DNA of 23,479 nucleotides, taken from positions 1-23,479 of the forward strand of contig JAFZQK010000073.1 of the NCBI GenBank assembly GCA_017620455.1, given 5' to 3'. Under the pieces are notes generated by a model that was not told the origin of the DNA, ran no database searches, and worked only from the letters and a program-made list of their open reading frames with translations. This stretch comes from Clostridia bacterium. GTDB lineage: Bacteria > Bacillota_A > Clostridia > Christensenellales > Aristaeellaceae. Both the position numbers and the translations under genes were made by a program. Positions 1-6,882 of this stretch are shown here, piece after piece (position 1 is the stretch's first letter; every line of letters starts with the position of its first letter).

Positions 1-470
1 ACCACGATGTCGATGGCGCCGGAGCGCAGCAGGGCCTCGGCGATCTCCAGGGCGTCCTCGCCGCAGTTGGGCTGGCTGACGTACAGTTCGTCGATGTTCA
101 CGCCCAGGTTCCGGGCGTAGGCGGGGTCCAGGGCGTGTTCGGCGTCGATAAAGGCCGCCGCGCCGCCCATTTTCTGCACCTGGGCCACCACATGCAGCGC
201 CACGGTGGTTTTACCGCTGGATTCCGGGCCGAACACCTCGATGATGCGGCCCCGGGGGATGCCGCCCACGCCCAGGGCCATATCCAGGTCCAGGCAGCCG
301 GTGGGCACGGTTTCCACCTGCATGGCGGTCTTGTCCCCCAGCTTCATCACGGTGCCCTTGCCGAATTCCTTCTCAATGGAGGACAAGGTGGCCTCCAGGG
401 CCTTGAGCTTTTCCTGCTGGGTGGCGTCCAGGGGTTTCATTTCTTTCTTGGGGGCTTCCTTTTTGGCCAT
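1..470 (-). CDS. recA: RecA recombinase, N-terminal 156 residues (runs off the window edge)
   Basis: DNA-dependent ATPase that forms filaments on single-stranded DNA, catalyses strand exchange and triggers LexA self-cleavage in the SOS response. The visible 156 residues start [10 protein letters not shown] and include the RecA N-terminal helix, the [13 protein letters not shown] segment and the Walker A loop GPESSGKT at residues 81-88. The [17 protein letters not shown] and [14 protein letters not shown] blocks follow, and the visible part ends at the Walker B strand (GAIDIVV). The ATG at 468-470 is preceded by AAAGGAG about eight bases upstream. The gene lies 41 bases downstream of the metallophosphoesterase gene, so it is probably read through from the murA promoter. 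In many Firmicutes recA follows pgsA and cinA; cinA is absent here. I saw no convincing dedicated promoter or complete LexA box. Identity is certain; the C-terminal domain lies outside the window. Confidence 0.97.
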   Translation of the reverse strand, partial: MAKKEAPKKEMKPLDATQQEKLKALEATLSSIEKEFGKGTVMKLGDKTAMQVETVPTGCLDLDMALGVGGIPRGRIIEVFGPESSGKTTVALHVVAQVQKMGGAAAFIDAEHALDPAYARNLGVNIDELYVSQPNCGEDALEIAEALLRSGAIDIV

Positions 471-511
471 GGCTTTGATCTCCTTTGCAAATTGTTCGTT
501 TTTTGTGACGT

Positions 512-1354
512 TTATTTCAGGGTGACGACGACGATTTCCGGCGGGTTATAGAACCGCGGCAAACGCCCGGAGGCCCGCACCAGGCCGCGGCCCACGATCA
601 TAACGGTGCCGTCCTTATCAAACCTGCCTCCGGCGTATTTGGGAAAATAGCCCTGCCCCGGCGCGTAAACGCCGTTGAGGAGCCCGGGAACGGCCCACTG
701 CCCGCCGTGGGCGTGGCCCGCCAGCACCAGGTCGAAGCCGTACGCGCAGTACAGATCGAACTTTTCCGGGCGGTGGGAAAGCAATATGGTATATCCGTCC
801 CTCCTGGGCAGCGCGGACACGTGCTCCAGCTGCTCCTCAAAGGACGCCCAGCCCGCCGCGGCGGGATCAAAGCCGCCCGCCCAGGCGGCGGGATCGTCCA
901 CCCCGCAGAGATTCAGATGGACGCCCTTCCATTCGATTTCCGCCATTTCCCCGCTGAGCCGGCGGATGTGCAGCCCCTCCAGCACGGCCATCCGGGCGGC
1001 AAACGCCTCCGCGCCTCCCGCGTATTCATGATTGCCCGTCACATAATAACAGGGATACCGCCCGGCGATCCCTTCCAGGAAGCGGACGGTATTTTCAGAG
1101 GAGGGGCCGTCGCCGAACAGATCGCCCCCCAGCAGGATCAGATCCGGCCGCTGCCCGTCCACGGCGGAAAGCAGCCCGTCCATATCCTCGCCCCAGGCGC
1201 AGTCGTGCAGGTCGGAAAGGAAAACGATGCGCATCTCCTCCGGCGAAGCGCCCGCATCCAGGCGGTAATGCGCCGTCTTCAGCCCGTTAAACAAGCCCGG
1301 CAGCACCGCGCACAAAAGCGCGATGCCGACCCAGCGGGGAATATGGATCTTCAT
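512..1354 (-). CDS. Membrane-anchored calcineurin-like metallophosphoesterase (YkuE/YaeI type)
   Basis: Predicted binuclear-metal phosphoesterase of 280 residues. A short basic N-terminus and a hydrophobic segment at about residues 9-24 suggest a membrane anchor with the catalytic domain outside the cytoplasm. All family metal-binding motifs are present: SDLHD (Asp48, His50), GGD (Asp78), GNHE (Asn108, His109), SHRPE (His194) and GHAHGG (His214, His216). Length and motif spacing fit YkuE/YaeI-like proteins, some members of which act on UDP-diacylglucosamine-type or phosphodiester lipids; the substrate here is unknown. The ATG is preceded by GAGG seven bases upstream. It sits between pgsA (32-base gap) and recA (41-base gap), where cinA often lies in Firmicutes. 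That neighbour relation makes a lipid or envelope substrate conceivable but does not prove it. Confidence 0.9.
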   Translation of the reverse strand: MKIHIPRWVGIALLCAVLPGLFNGLKTAHYRLDAGASPEEMRIVFLSDLHDCAWGEDMDGLLSAVDGQRPDLILLGGDLFGDGPSSENTVRFLEGIAGRYPCYYVTGNHEYAGGAEAFAARMAVLEGLHIRRLSGEMAEIEWKGVHLNLCGVDDPAAWAGGFDPAAAGWASFEEQLEHVSALPRRDGYTILLSHRPEKFDLYCAYGFDLVLAGHAHGGQWAVPGLLNGVYAPGQGYFPKYAGGRFDKDGTVMIVGRGLVRASGRLPRFYNPPEIVVVTLK

Positions 1355-1386
1355 GCCCGTTCCTCAATTCCGGCGGCGCGGCGCGC

Positions 1387-1920
1387 TCAGGCGGCCTTCC
1401 CGTTTCCGTCCTCTTTAAACACATCCCGGCTGGCCCAGAAATACTGCGCGCCGCTCCACACCGTCATCACGCTCATGGCGATGGCCAGGGCCAGGGTGAT
1501 CCAGTGCCCCTTCGCCAGCAGCATGGCCGCCAGCACGCAGAAATACTGGGTGTTCGTTTTGATCTTGCCCAGCCAGCCCGCGGCGATGACGTTGCCCTTT
1601 TTCACGGCCACCAGGCGCAGCCCGTCCACCATCAGCTCCCGGGCCGCCACGATGCACACCGCCCAGGCGGGCAGCCGCCCGTCGGCGCAGAGGAAGATCA
1701 TGGCGCACAGCACCAGCAGCTTGTCCGCCACGGGATCGGCAAACTTGCCGAACACCGTCACGATCCCCCTCTTCCGGGCGATGTAGCCATCCAAAAAATC
1801 GGTGACCGCCGCCAGGGCGAACACCGCCGCCGCCCACCAGGGCAGCCCCAGCGCCCACAGCAGCAGGCATACGGGAATCAGGATCACCCGCAGGATCGTC
1901 AGTTGATTGGGTAGGTTCAT
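1387..1920 (-). CDS. pgsA: CDP-diacylglycerol--glycerol-3-phosphate 3-phosphatidyltransferase
   Basis: Integral membrane enzyme that transfers the phosphatidyl group from CDP-diacylglycerol to glycerol-3-phosphate, the committed step to phosphatidylglycerol. The 177-residue product has the complete CDP-alcohol phosphotransferase signature: Asp41-x2-Asp44-Gly45-x2-Ala48-Arg49-x8-Gly58-x3-Asp62-x3-Asp66. The N-terminus NLPNQLTILRV is typical of PgsA, and several hydrophobic segments follow (about 8-25, 28-40, 68-80, 84-95, 124-148). The length is normal. The ATG has GGAG about twelve bases upstream. It starts 18 bases after the J-domain gene in the murA-to-recA run. Closely related CDP-alcohol transferases use other head groups, but the N-terminus and the recA-proximal position favour PgsA. 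Confidence 0.95.
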   Translation of the reverse strand: MNLPNQLTILRVILIPVCLLLWALGLPWWAAAVFALAAVTDFLDGYIARKRGIVTVFGKFADPVADKLLVLCAMIFLCADGRLPAWAVCIVAARELMVDGLRLVAVKKGNVIAAGWLGKIKTNTQYFCVLAAMLLAKGHWITLALAIAMSVMTVWSGAQYFWASRDVFKEDGNGKAA

Positions 1921-1938
1921 GGGTGGTTTGATCTCCTT

Positions 1939-2469
1939 TTACGGCTTTTTTCGGGGATGGATGATGCCGTCCGCCCAGTCCGCCATGCGGTAGGCCCAGT
2001 GCTGGCGCTTTTTCAGCGCCACGGCGGCCTCCAGGGCGCCGGCGCGGTAATCGTTATTGTCCGGCTGCAGCCGGATGGCCTCCCGGAAGGACTGATGGGC
2101 GGAGCCGAACTGCTTCATCCCCATCAGGATCAGCCCCTGGATGTAGTACCATTCGTCGTCCCGGTTTTCCGCCCGGCCCAGCTGCAGCAGCGCGCTTTCA
2201 TACCGGTCCTGGCTGAGCAGGCGGCGGGCGGTGGCCTTCGCCTCCGCCGGCGGCACCCGGCGGTACACCGTGGGCTTCATGGTCAGGGCGCGCTTGAGGG
2301 CCTCCTCGTACGCCAGATTCAGCTCCGTCAGCTCCTCCTGGGCTTTGCGCTGCATCTCCGCGTCGGTAAACTGATCGGGATGGCAGCGCTTCACCCGGGC
2401 ATGGTAAGCCCTGCGGATCTGCTGTTCGTTGGCATCCGCGCTCAGGCCCAGCACTTCAAAGGCGTTCAC
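1939..2469 (-). CDS. J-domain protein with a C-terminal helical, TPR-like region
   Basis: A 176-residue protein with a J-domain at about residues 1-62: NAFEVLGLSADANEQQIRRAY, then the Hsp70-stimulating His30-Pro31-Asp32 triad, then an ELNLAYEEAL helix. It lacks the Gly/Phe-rich linker, zinc fingers and substrate-binding domains of DnaJ, so it is a J-domain co-chaperone rather than a second DnaJ. Residues about 80-155 form repeated helices with a TPR-like pattern (QLGRAENRDDEWYYIQGL, then QSFREAIRLQPDN). No signal peptide or clear membrane segment is visible. It starts at GTG (2467-2469), 21 bases after murA. An ATG slightly upstream is in another frame. Its client is unknown; the DnaK encoded at the other end of the window is one plausible partner. 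Confidence 0.9.
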   Translation of the reverse strand: MNAFEVLGLSADANEQQIRRAYHARVKRCHPDQFTDAEMQRKAQEELTELNLAYEEALKRALTMKPTVYRRVPPAEAKATARRLLSQDRYESALLQLGRAENRDDEWYYIQGLILMGMKQFGSAHQSFREAIRLQPDNNDYRAGALEAAVALKKRQHWAYRMADWADGIIHPRKKP

Positions 2470-2490
2470 CGGCTCGCTCCATCCTTCCCA

Positions 2491-3762
2491 TTACGGCGTT
2501 TCGATGGGTTCCCTGCGGATATTGGCCCCCAGGGAACGCAGCTTTTCTTCAATATGCTCATACCCGCGCTCGATATAGCCGGGCTCGTAAATCTCCGTGG
2601 TGCCGTTGGCCATGAGCCCGGCGATCACCAGGGCGGCCCCGGCCCTCAGGTCCGTGGCGGTGACGGGGGAACCGTACAGCTCGTCCACGCCCTCGATGAT
2701 GGCGGTCTGATCCAGGATGCGCACCCGGGCGCCCATGCGCTGCATTTCGATCAGGTGCTTGAACCGGGATTCAAAAATCGTTTCGATCACCACCGAATCA
2801 CCGTTGGCCCGGGTGAGCAGGGCGCTCATGGGTTGCTGGAGATCCGTGGGGAAGCCGGGGTACTCCTGGGTCTTGATATTCACGGCCCGGTGCCCCCGGG
2901 CGGTGCGCACCCGGATGGCGTCGTCGCTTTCGGAAACGGACACGCCCATTTCCAGCAGCTTGGCGGTCAGCGCCTCCATATGGGTGGGGATGCAGCCGCG
3001 GATCACCACGTCGCCCCGGGTGGCGGCGGCGGCGATCATCAGCGTGCCGGTTTCGATCTGATCCGGGATCACGGTGTATACGCTGCCGTGCAGGCGGGGA
3101 ACGCCGGTGACGCGCACGGTATCCGTGCCGGCGCCCTTGATCTTCCCGCCCATGGAGTTAAGGAAGTTGGCAAGGTCCACCACGTGGGGCTCCTTGGCGG
3201 CGTTGTAGAGCACGGTGTTCCCCTCCGCCTTCACGGCGGCCAGCAGGGCGTTGATGGTGCCCCCCACGGTGATGCGGTCGAAATACACGTGGGCGCCGGT
3301 CATTTTGCCCCGGGCGCTGATGGTGGCCCCCCGCTCCCTGACCTCCGCGCCCATGGCGCGGAATGCCTTCAGATGCTGCTCAAAGGGCCGGGCGCCGATG
3401 GAGCAGCCCCCGGGATAGCCCACGTCGGCCTCGCCGAAGCGCCCCAGAAGCACCCCCAGCAGGTAATAGCTGGCCCGCATCTGCTGGGTCTGGGCGTAGG
3501 GCACCTTGCAGGAATTGACCCCCCGGGGATCGATCTGCAGCCGGCGGGCCAGGGGATCGTACGCCGCCTTGGCCCCCAGTCCCCGCAGGATCTCCACCAG
3601 CACCCGCACGTCCTCGATGTCCGGCAGGTTTTCGATCACGCATTCCTCGTCGCTCAGCAGCGCCGCGGGGATCACGGCTACGGACGTATTTTTGCCGCCC
3701 GAAACATAGGTTTCCCCCATCAGGGGGATCCCCCCTGTGATGAGCAGCTTATAGGCATCCAT
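2491..3762 (-). CDS. murA: UDP-N-acetylglucosamine 1-carboxyvinyltransferase
   Basis: Cytoplasmic enzyme that transfers enolpyruvate from phosphoenolpyruvate to UDP-GlcNAc, the first committed step of peptidoglycan synthesis and the target of fosfomycin. The 423-residue product has the substrate-binding Lys24-Asn25 (SGGKNTSV). It also has the catalytic-loop motif GGCSIGARP with Cys120, the residue alkylated by fosfomycin, and the YPGFPTDLQQP motif with the conserved Asp. The start is the ATG at 3760-3762 because GAGGAGG lies eight bases upstream; an open frame continues upstream into the promoter. Firmicutes often carry two paralogues (MurA/MurAA and MurZ/MurAB); which one this is cannot be decided here. 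It is the first gene of a probable five-gene transcript ending in recA. Confidence 0.96.
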   Translation of the reverse strand: MDAYKLLITGGIPLMGETYVSGGKNTSVAVIPAALLSDEECVIENLPDIEDVRVLVEILRGLGAKAAYDPLARRLQIDPRGVNSCKVPYAQTQQMRASYYLLGVLLGRFGEADVGYPGGCSIGARPFEQHLKAFRAMGAEVRERGATISARGKMTGAHVYFDRITVGGTINALLAAVKAEGNTVLYNAAKEPHVVDLANFLNSMGGKIKGAGTDTVRVTGVPRLHGSVYTVIPDQIETGTLMIAAAATRGDVVIRGCIPTHMEALTAKLLEMGVSVSESDDAIRVRTARGHRAVNIKTQEYPGFPTDLQQPMSALLTRANGDSVVIETIFESRFKHLIEMQRMGARVRILDQTAIIEGVDELYGSPVTATDLRAGAALVIAGLMANGTTEIYEPGYIERGYEHIEEKLRSLGANIRREPIETP

Positions 3763-3816
3763 CCGGCCTGTTCCTCCTCGTTTGCAAGTCCTTGAGAAAA
3801 ATAGTTTACCATTATC

Positions 3817-3845
3817 AGTATACCATAAGCCGCGCAAATTGTTAA
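3817..3845 (-). promoter_or_regulatory. Sigma-A-type promoter of the murA-recA run
   Basis: On the minus strand, TTAACA (3840-3845) and TATACT (3817-3822) are separated by 17 bases. Each hexamer matches the housekeeping consensus at five of six positions. The predicted start lies about 50 bases before the murA ATG. Confidence 0.8.
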
Positions 3846-3882
3846 GCACATTTTTTCCGCCGCCGGGCTGGTGAAACGGGGG

Positions 3883-3911
3883 TTGCGCAGGAGAAGCGCA
3901 TCCGTTACAAT
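3883..3911 (+). promoter_or_regulatory. Probable promoter of the ImmA/IrrE-divIC-ppx group
   Basis: TTGCGC (3883-3888) and TACAAT (3906-3911) with a 17-base spacer; the -10 is good (five of six) and the -35 weak (three of six). It is divergent from the murA promoter and places the transcript start about 30 bases before the ATG at 3949. Confidence 0.55.
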
Positions 3912-3948
3912 AGGGATATCAGATCCCTTTACGAAAGCGGGTTGTCCC

Positions 3949-4746
3949 ATGGAATCTCCCCACAGCTCCTACGACAGCTATCGCCGCGCCCGGGACGAAT
4001 CCTGGCGGGCGCTGCTGGCCATGGAAAGCGCCGCGCTGCCGGTGGACCCGGAAGCCCTGGCCCGGATCAGCGGCGTCGGGGTATACTCCCGCAAAGAGGC
4101 GGAAGCGTTTCCCCGGCTTGCCCGGCTGCTGGAAAAAGCGCCGGCGGGGGCATGCGTATCCGTCCAGGTGGACGGACGGTGGCACTTTTTCCTCCGGGAC
4201 GGCCTGGACGAAGCCCGCCGCCGCTTCGCCGTGGCCCACGAGCTGGGCCATATCCGATTGAACTGCCCCACCCGGCCGCTGGCCCCGGGGATCCGCGTGT
4301 TCTGCAGCGCCCCCGCCGCCGGGGATCTGACGGACGGCACGGAGGGCACCCCCGACTGCGACGCGGACATGTTCGCCATCCGGCTGCTGGCCCCGGCTTG
4401 CCTCCTGCATGAACTGCACGTGGACACGCCGGGCGGCATTGCCGCTCTGTGCGGCCTGCCGCCCCGGGCCGCGGCGTTCCGGGCGGAGCGGATGGCGCTG
4501 CTCAACGAACGGAACGTGTTTTATACCCATTCCCTGGAGCGCCGCGTCCGGGACCGGTATCTGCCCGAGATCCGCCGCCGGCTGTCGCTGCCCGGGCCGC
4601 CCGGCCCGGCCCGGATAGTGCCCGCGCCGCTGCCCCGGCGCGCGGAAAGCCCAATCCCGGAAAAGCGGGGCTTCCCCTGGCTGGCGGCGGCGCTGGGGCT
4701 CGCGGCGGCAGCCGGGGGCGCCGCGGCGTATTTCCTGTTGCGCTGA
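3949..4746 (+). CDS. ImmA/IrrE-family metallopeptidase with a C-terminal membrane anchor
   Basis: Predicted zinc metallopeptidase of 265 residues. Zinc and catalytic motif HELGH is at 97-101, inside RRFAVAHELGHIRL, which is typical of ImmA/IrrE (DUF955) proteins. The second family motif appears as CDADMFAIRLLAP at about 137-149, but with Asp where the third zinc ligand is usually Glu. Family members include ImmA, which cleaves ICE and phage repressors, and IrrE, which cleaves DdrO. Unusually, the protein ends in a proline-rich linker (about 213-242) and a single hydrophobic helix (243-264), implying tail anchoring with the protease domain in the cytoplasm. There is no helix-turn-helix domain and no adjacent Xre-type repressor. 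The ATG at 3949 was chosen because the promoter lies just upstream; its ribosome-binding site is weak. The substrate is unknown. Confidence 0.85.
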   Translation: MESPHSSYDSYRRARDESWRALLAMESAALPVDPEALARISGVGVYSRKEAEAFPRLARLLEKAPAGACVSVQVDGRWHFFLRDGLDEARRRFAVAHELGHIRLNCPTRPLAPGIRVFCSAPAAGDLTDGTEGTPDCDADMFAIRLLAPACLLHELHVDTPGGIAALCGLPPRAAAFRAERMALLNERNVFYTHSLERRVRDRYLPEIRRRLSLPGPPGPARIVPAPLPRRAESPIPEKRGFPWLAAALGLAAAAGGAAAYFLLR

Positions 4747-4805
4747 GCAGGAAAAGCCCCTTCCCCCGGCGAATAGGAATCTGCATCGAGAAAGGAGGCG
4801 GCGGT

Positions 4806-5117
4806 ATGCGGCATCGGATCCGGCTGTTATATGTGGTGGCGGCGGCCTTTGTGATCGCATCCAGCGGACTGATGATCCTCAACCGGCTGGACCGGGACAT
4901 CGCCGTCATGCGGGATATCAACACGGAAACGCGGCTTCAGCAGGTGGCCGCCAGCGCCCAGCAGAGCGATTATCTGCAGGAGCTGGCCGTGAAGGAGGAC
5001 CCCAATTATATCCGCACCATGGCCCGGGGATACGGGTATCTGATGCCCGGGGAAATCCGCTTTGTGGTGGTGAACCCCGAGGTGCTTTACGACGCCGACA
5101 GGGAGGGAACGCTGTGA
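4806..5117 (+). CDS. DivIC/FtsL-like septum formation initiator protein
   Basis: Small bitopic membrane protein of 103 residues: short basic N-terminus, one membrane helix (about 7-26), an extracytoplasmic helical, coiled-coil-prone stretch (about 28-62) and the family C-terminal block DPNYIRTMARGYGYLMPGE at 65-83. DivIC-like proteins act with FtsL and DivIB at the division site to regulate septal peptidoglycan synthesis. AAAGGAGG lies about eight bases before the ATG. The gene starts 59 bases after the ImmA/IrrE-type gene, and its stop overlaps the GTG of the following phosphatase by four bases (GTGA), indicating translational coupling. DivIC next to a Ppx/GppA-type gene is a pairing known in clostridia. 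FtsL is the main alternative; the ARGYGYLMPGE block favours DivIC. Confidence 0.88.
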   Translation: MRHRIRLLYVVAAAFVIASSGLMILNRLDRDIAVMRDINTETRLQQVAASAQQSDYLQELAVKEDPNYIRTMARGYGYLMPGEIRFVVVNPEVLYDADREGTL

Positions 5118-6004
5118 GGCGCGCGGCCATCGCCATCGGATCCAATTCCACCCGCATGCTCTGCGCGGACACGGTGGGCGGGCGTCTGTACTTTCCCGTA
5201 CGGGGCCGGGAGGAAACCCGGCTGTTCCTGGGGCTGGACGCGGACGGTCGCATTTCGCCGGAGCGCATCGAATCCACCGCCCAGGCGGTGAAGCGGCTGT
5301 ATGATATGGCCCGGGACGCCGGCGCCCAGGAAACGGACCTGATCGCCACCAGCGCTTCCCGGGACGCCCGGAACGGCGATGTCCTCGCCGCGCGGATCGA
5401 GGCCCTGTGCGGCCTGCGCATGCGCGTCATCTCCGGCGGTGAGGAAGCGGCGCTGGCCTTCCGGGCGGTATCGGCGGGCAGAAGGCGGCTGGTGATGGAT
5501 ATCGGCGGCGGCTCCACCGAATGGACGCTGGGAGATAACAATCAGGTGCTCTGGAGCGTCAGCATGCAGCTGGGGGCCTCCCGGCTGCTGAAGCGGCGGC
5601 CCATCCTGTCCCCGGAGGACGCGGAGGAGGTGCTCTCCCGGACCCGGGAGGTCATGGCCCCCCAGGCGGAAAAGCTGCGGGCATTCCCGCCCGCGGAGGA
5701 CATGGCGGGCCTGGGCGGCAGCTGCACCACCCTGGCGGCCATGGAAATGGGCCGGGAGGCCCACGGCGAAGCGGTGGAGGGCCGGTACGTCACCCGGGAC
5801 CAGGCGGAAAAATGGCTGAAAGCCCTGGCGGAAATGCCCCTGGAGGAAAGGCGGCGCGTGCCGGGTCTGCCCCCCGCCCGGGCGGAGCATATGCCCCACG
5901 GATTGTGCATCCTCATTTCGGCCCTGGACGCCTGCGGCTTTCCGGGGCTCACCGTTTCCGGCAAAACCAATCTGGACGGCTATCTGTCCATGCTGTCGGA
6001 ATGA
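5114..6004 (+). CDS. Short Ppx/GppA-family phosphatase
   Basis: ASKHA-fold phosphatase of 296 residues, predicted to hydrolyse inorganic polyphosphate and/or pppGpp. Visible motifs: phosphate-binding loop AIGSNSTRML at 7-16, ATSASRDARNG at about 77-87, the VISGGEEAALAF segment carrying the catalytic Glu, the second phosphate loop MDIGGGSTEW at about 134-143, and GLGGSCTTLAAM. It lacks the C-terminal HD and accessory domains of long Ppx enzymes, so it is the short two-domain form. It starts with GTG, has GGGAGG upstream and overlaps the stop of the DivIC-like gene by four bases. Sequence alone cannot separate exopolyphosphatase from pppGpp phosphatase activity. Confidence 0.92.
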   Translation: MRRAAIAIGSNSTRMLCADTVGGRLYFPVRGREETRLFLGLDADGRISPERIESTAQAVKRLYDMARDAGAQETDLIATSASRDARNGDVLAARIEALCGLRMRVISGGEEAALAFRAVSAGRRRLVMDIGGGSTEWTLGDNNQVLWSVSMQLGASRLLKRRPILSPEDAEEVLSRTREVMAPQAEKLRAFPPAEDMAGLGGSCTTLAAMEMGREAHGEAVEGRYVTRDQAEKWLKALAEMPLEERRRVPGLPPARAEHMPHGLCILISALDACGFPGLTVSGKTNLDGYLSMLSE

Positions 6005-6034
6005 CCGTACACATCCAGCAAGGAGGAATCTGTT

Positions 6035-6376
6035 ATGTCTGACTGTCTGTTCTGCAAAATCGTCGCCGGGGAGATCCCCTCCTCCAAGGTGTACGAGGAC
6101 GAATACTGCTATGCCTTCCGGGATATCGCCCCCCAGGCGCCCACCCATATCCTGGTGGTGCCCAAGGCCCACGTCTGCGATATCGCCCACGCGGGCGATC
6201 TGCCCGCCGGCGCGGTGGAGGCCATCCTTTCCGCCATCGGAAAAATCGCCGCGCAGGAGAAGCTGGAAAACGGCTTCCGGGTGGTGAGCAACTGCGGGCC
6301 GGACGCCTGCCAGAGCGTGCCGCACCTGCATTTCCACATCCTGGGCGGCCGGAAAATGGGCGAGAAGATGGCGTGA
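6035..6376 (+). CDS. HIT-family (HinT-like) nucleotide-binding hydrolase
   Basis: Small cytoplasmic histidine-triad protein of 113 residues, expected to hydrolyse nucleoside phosphoramidates or adenylated compounds. It has CLFCKIVAGEIPS at the N-terminus, with Cys4 and Cys7 as in the zinc-binding HinT subgroup, the FRDIAPQAPTHILVVPK strand, and the catalytic triad His97-x-His99-x-His101 in SVPHLHFHILGGRKM. Length and motifs match the HinT/PKCI branch throughout. AAGGAGG lies about eight bases before the ATG. The gene is 30 bases after the Ppx/GppA gene and probably shares its transcript. HinT homologues in other bacteria act on aminoacyl-adenylates made by lysyl-tRNA synthetase; whether that holds here is unknown. 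Confidence 0.95.
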   Translation: MSDCLFCKIVAGEIPSSKVYEDEYCYAFRDIAPQAPTHILVVPKAHVCDIAHAGDLPAGAVEAILSAIGKIAAQEKLENGFRVVSNCGPDACQSVPHLHFHILGGRKMGEKMA

Positions 6377-6440
6377 TTGGGCGGCTTTTTTCCGTATCCC
6401 CGGGGAAAGTGTAAAATCATTGTGTCAGCGCGAAAAACTG

Positions 6441-6469
6441 TTGACGCACCCCCAAGAACGCGGTATAAT
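6441..6469 (+). promoter_or_regulatory. Strong sigma-A-type promoter of rpsU
   Basis: TTGACG (6441-6446) and a perfect TATAAT (6464-6469) are separated by exactly 17 bases. The leader to the rpsU start is about 83 bases long and contains two hairpins. Confidence 0.88.
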
Positions 6470-6487
6470 AACACCACGGTCGCCATC

Positions 6488-6522
6488 CGCCGGTCAAACG
6501 GCGTCGCACCGCGGAAGCGGTG
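6488..6522 (+). promoter_or_regulatory. Tandem hairpins in the rpsU leader
   Basis: Hairpin 1 pairs CGCCG (6488-6492) with CGGCG (6499-6503) around a six-base loop. Hairpin 2 pairs CACCGC (6507-6512) with GCGGTG (6517-6522) around GGAA, a GNRA-type tetraloop. They lie about 20 bases after the predicted transcript start and upstream of the ribosome-binding site. Neither is followed by a T tract, so they are not simple terminators. A role in S21 autoregulation or mRNA stability is inference. Confidence 0.55.
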
Positions 6523-6559
6523 TTGTTTCAGGCGAGATAGGCGAAGGGAGGGAAAACAA

Positions 6560-6733
6560 GTGTCTGAGGTCCATGTCAACAAGAACGAATCTTTGGAAAG
6601 CGCGCTGAAGCGTTTTAAGCGGCAATGCGCCCGTGCGGGCGTCCTGGCCGAGGTTCGTAAGCGCGAGCATTATGAAAAGCCCAGCGTAAAGCGCAAGAAG
6701 AAGGCGGAAGCCGCGCGCAAGCGGAAGTATTGA
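6560..6733 (+). CDS. rpsU: 30S ribosomal protein S21
   Basis: Small basic protein of the 30S subunit, located near the 3' end of 16S rRNA and involved in initiation. The 57-residue product [20 protein letters not shown]... ends in the lysine/arginine-rich tail typical of S21 ([14 protein letters not shown]). Length is normal for Firmicutes. The start is GTG at 6560-6562, preceded by GGGAGG eight bases upstream; the nearby ATG (6573) is in another frame. The gene has its own strong promoter, a structured leader and a terminator, so it is probably monocistronic. No frameshift or unusual composition is visible. Confidence 0.96.
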   Translation: MSEVHVNKNESLESALKRFKRQCARAGVLAEVRKREHYEKPSVKRKKKAEAARKRKY

Positions 6734-6742
6734 TCCGCAAGG

Positions 6743-6773
6743 AAAACCGTCCGGATGATCCGGGCGGTTTTTT
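6743..6773 (+). terminator. Intrinsic terminator after rpsU
   Basis: AAAACCG-T-CCGGA (6743-6755) pairs with TCCGG-G-CGGTTTT (6759-6771) through a three-base loop, with one G-U pair, followed by T residues. It starts ten bases after the rpsU stop. Confidence 0.88.
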
Positions 6774-6882
6774 CGTGCAAAAAAGCAGGAAAAATTTGAC
6801 TTGGGCAGAATACATGATGTATCGAAAAACCGTTCGGACGCATTTTCCGGCGCGGGCTGCGCCTCCCGAAGGAGGAATACGT

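Noticed and set aside
494..504. Possible LexA (SOS) box before recA.
   Set aside because: Only one half-site (CGAAC on the minus strand) is present; the other half does not match the GTTC consensus.
3763..3849. An N-terminal extension of MurA by 29 residues.
   Set aside because: The upstream part overlaps the promoter -10 and lacks a ribosome-binding site; GAGGAGG lies eight bases before the internal ATG at 3762.
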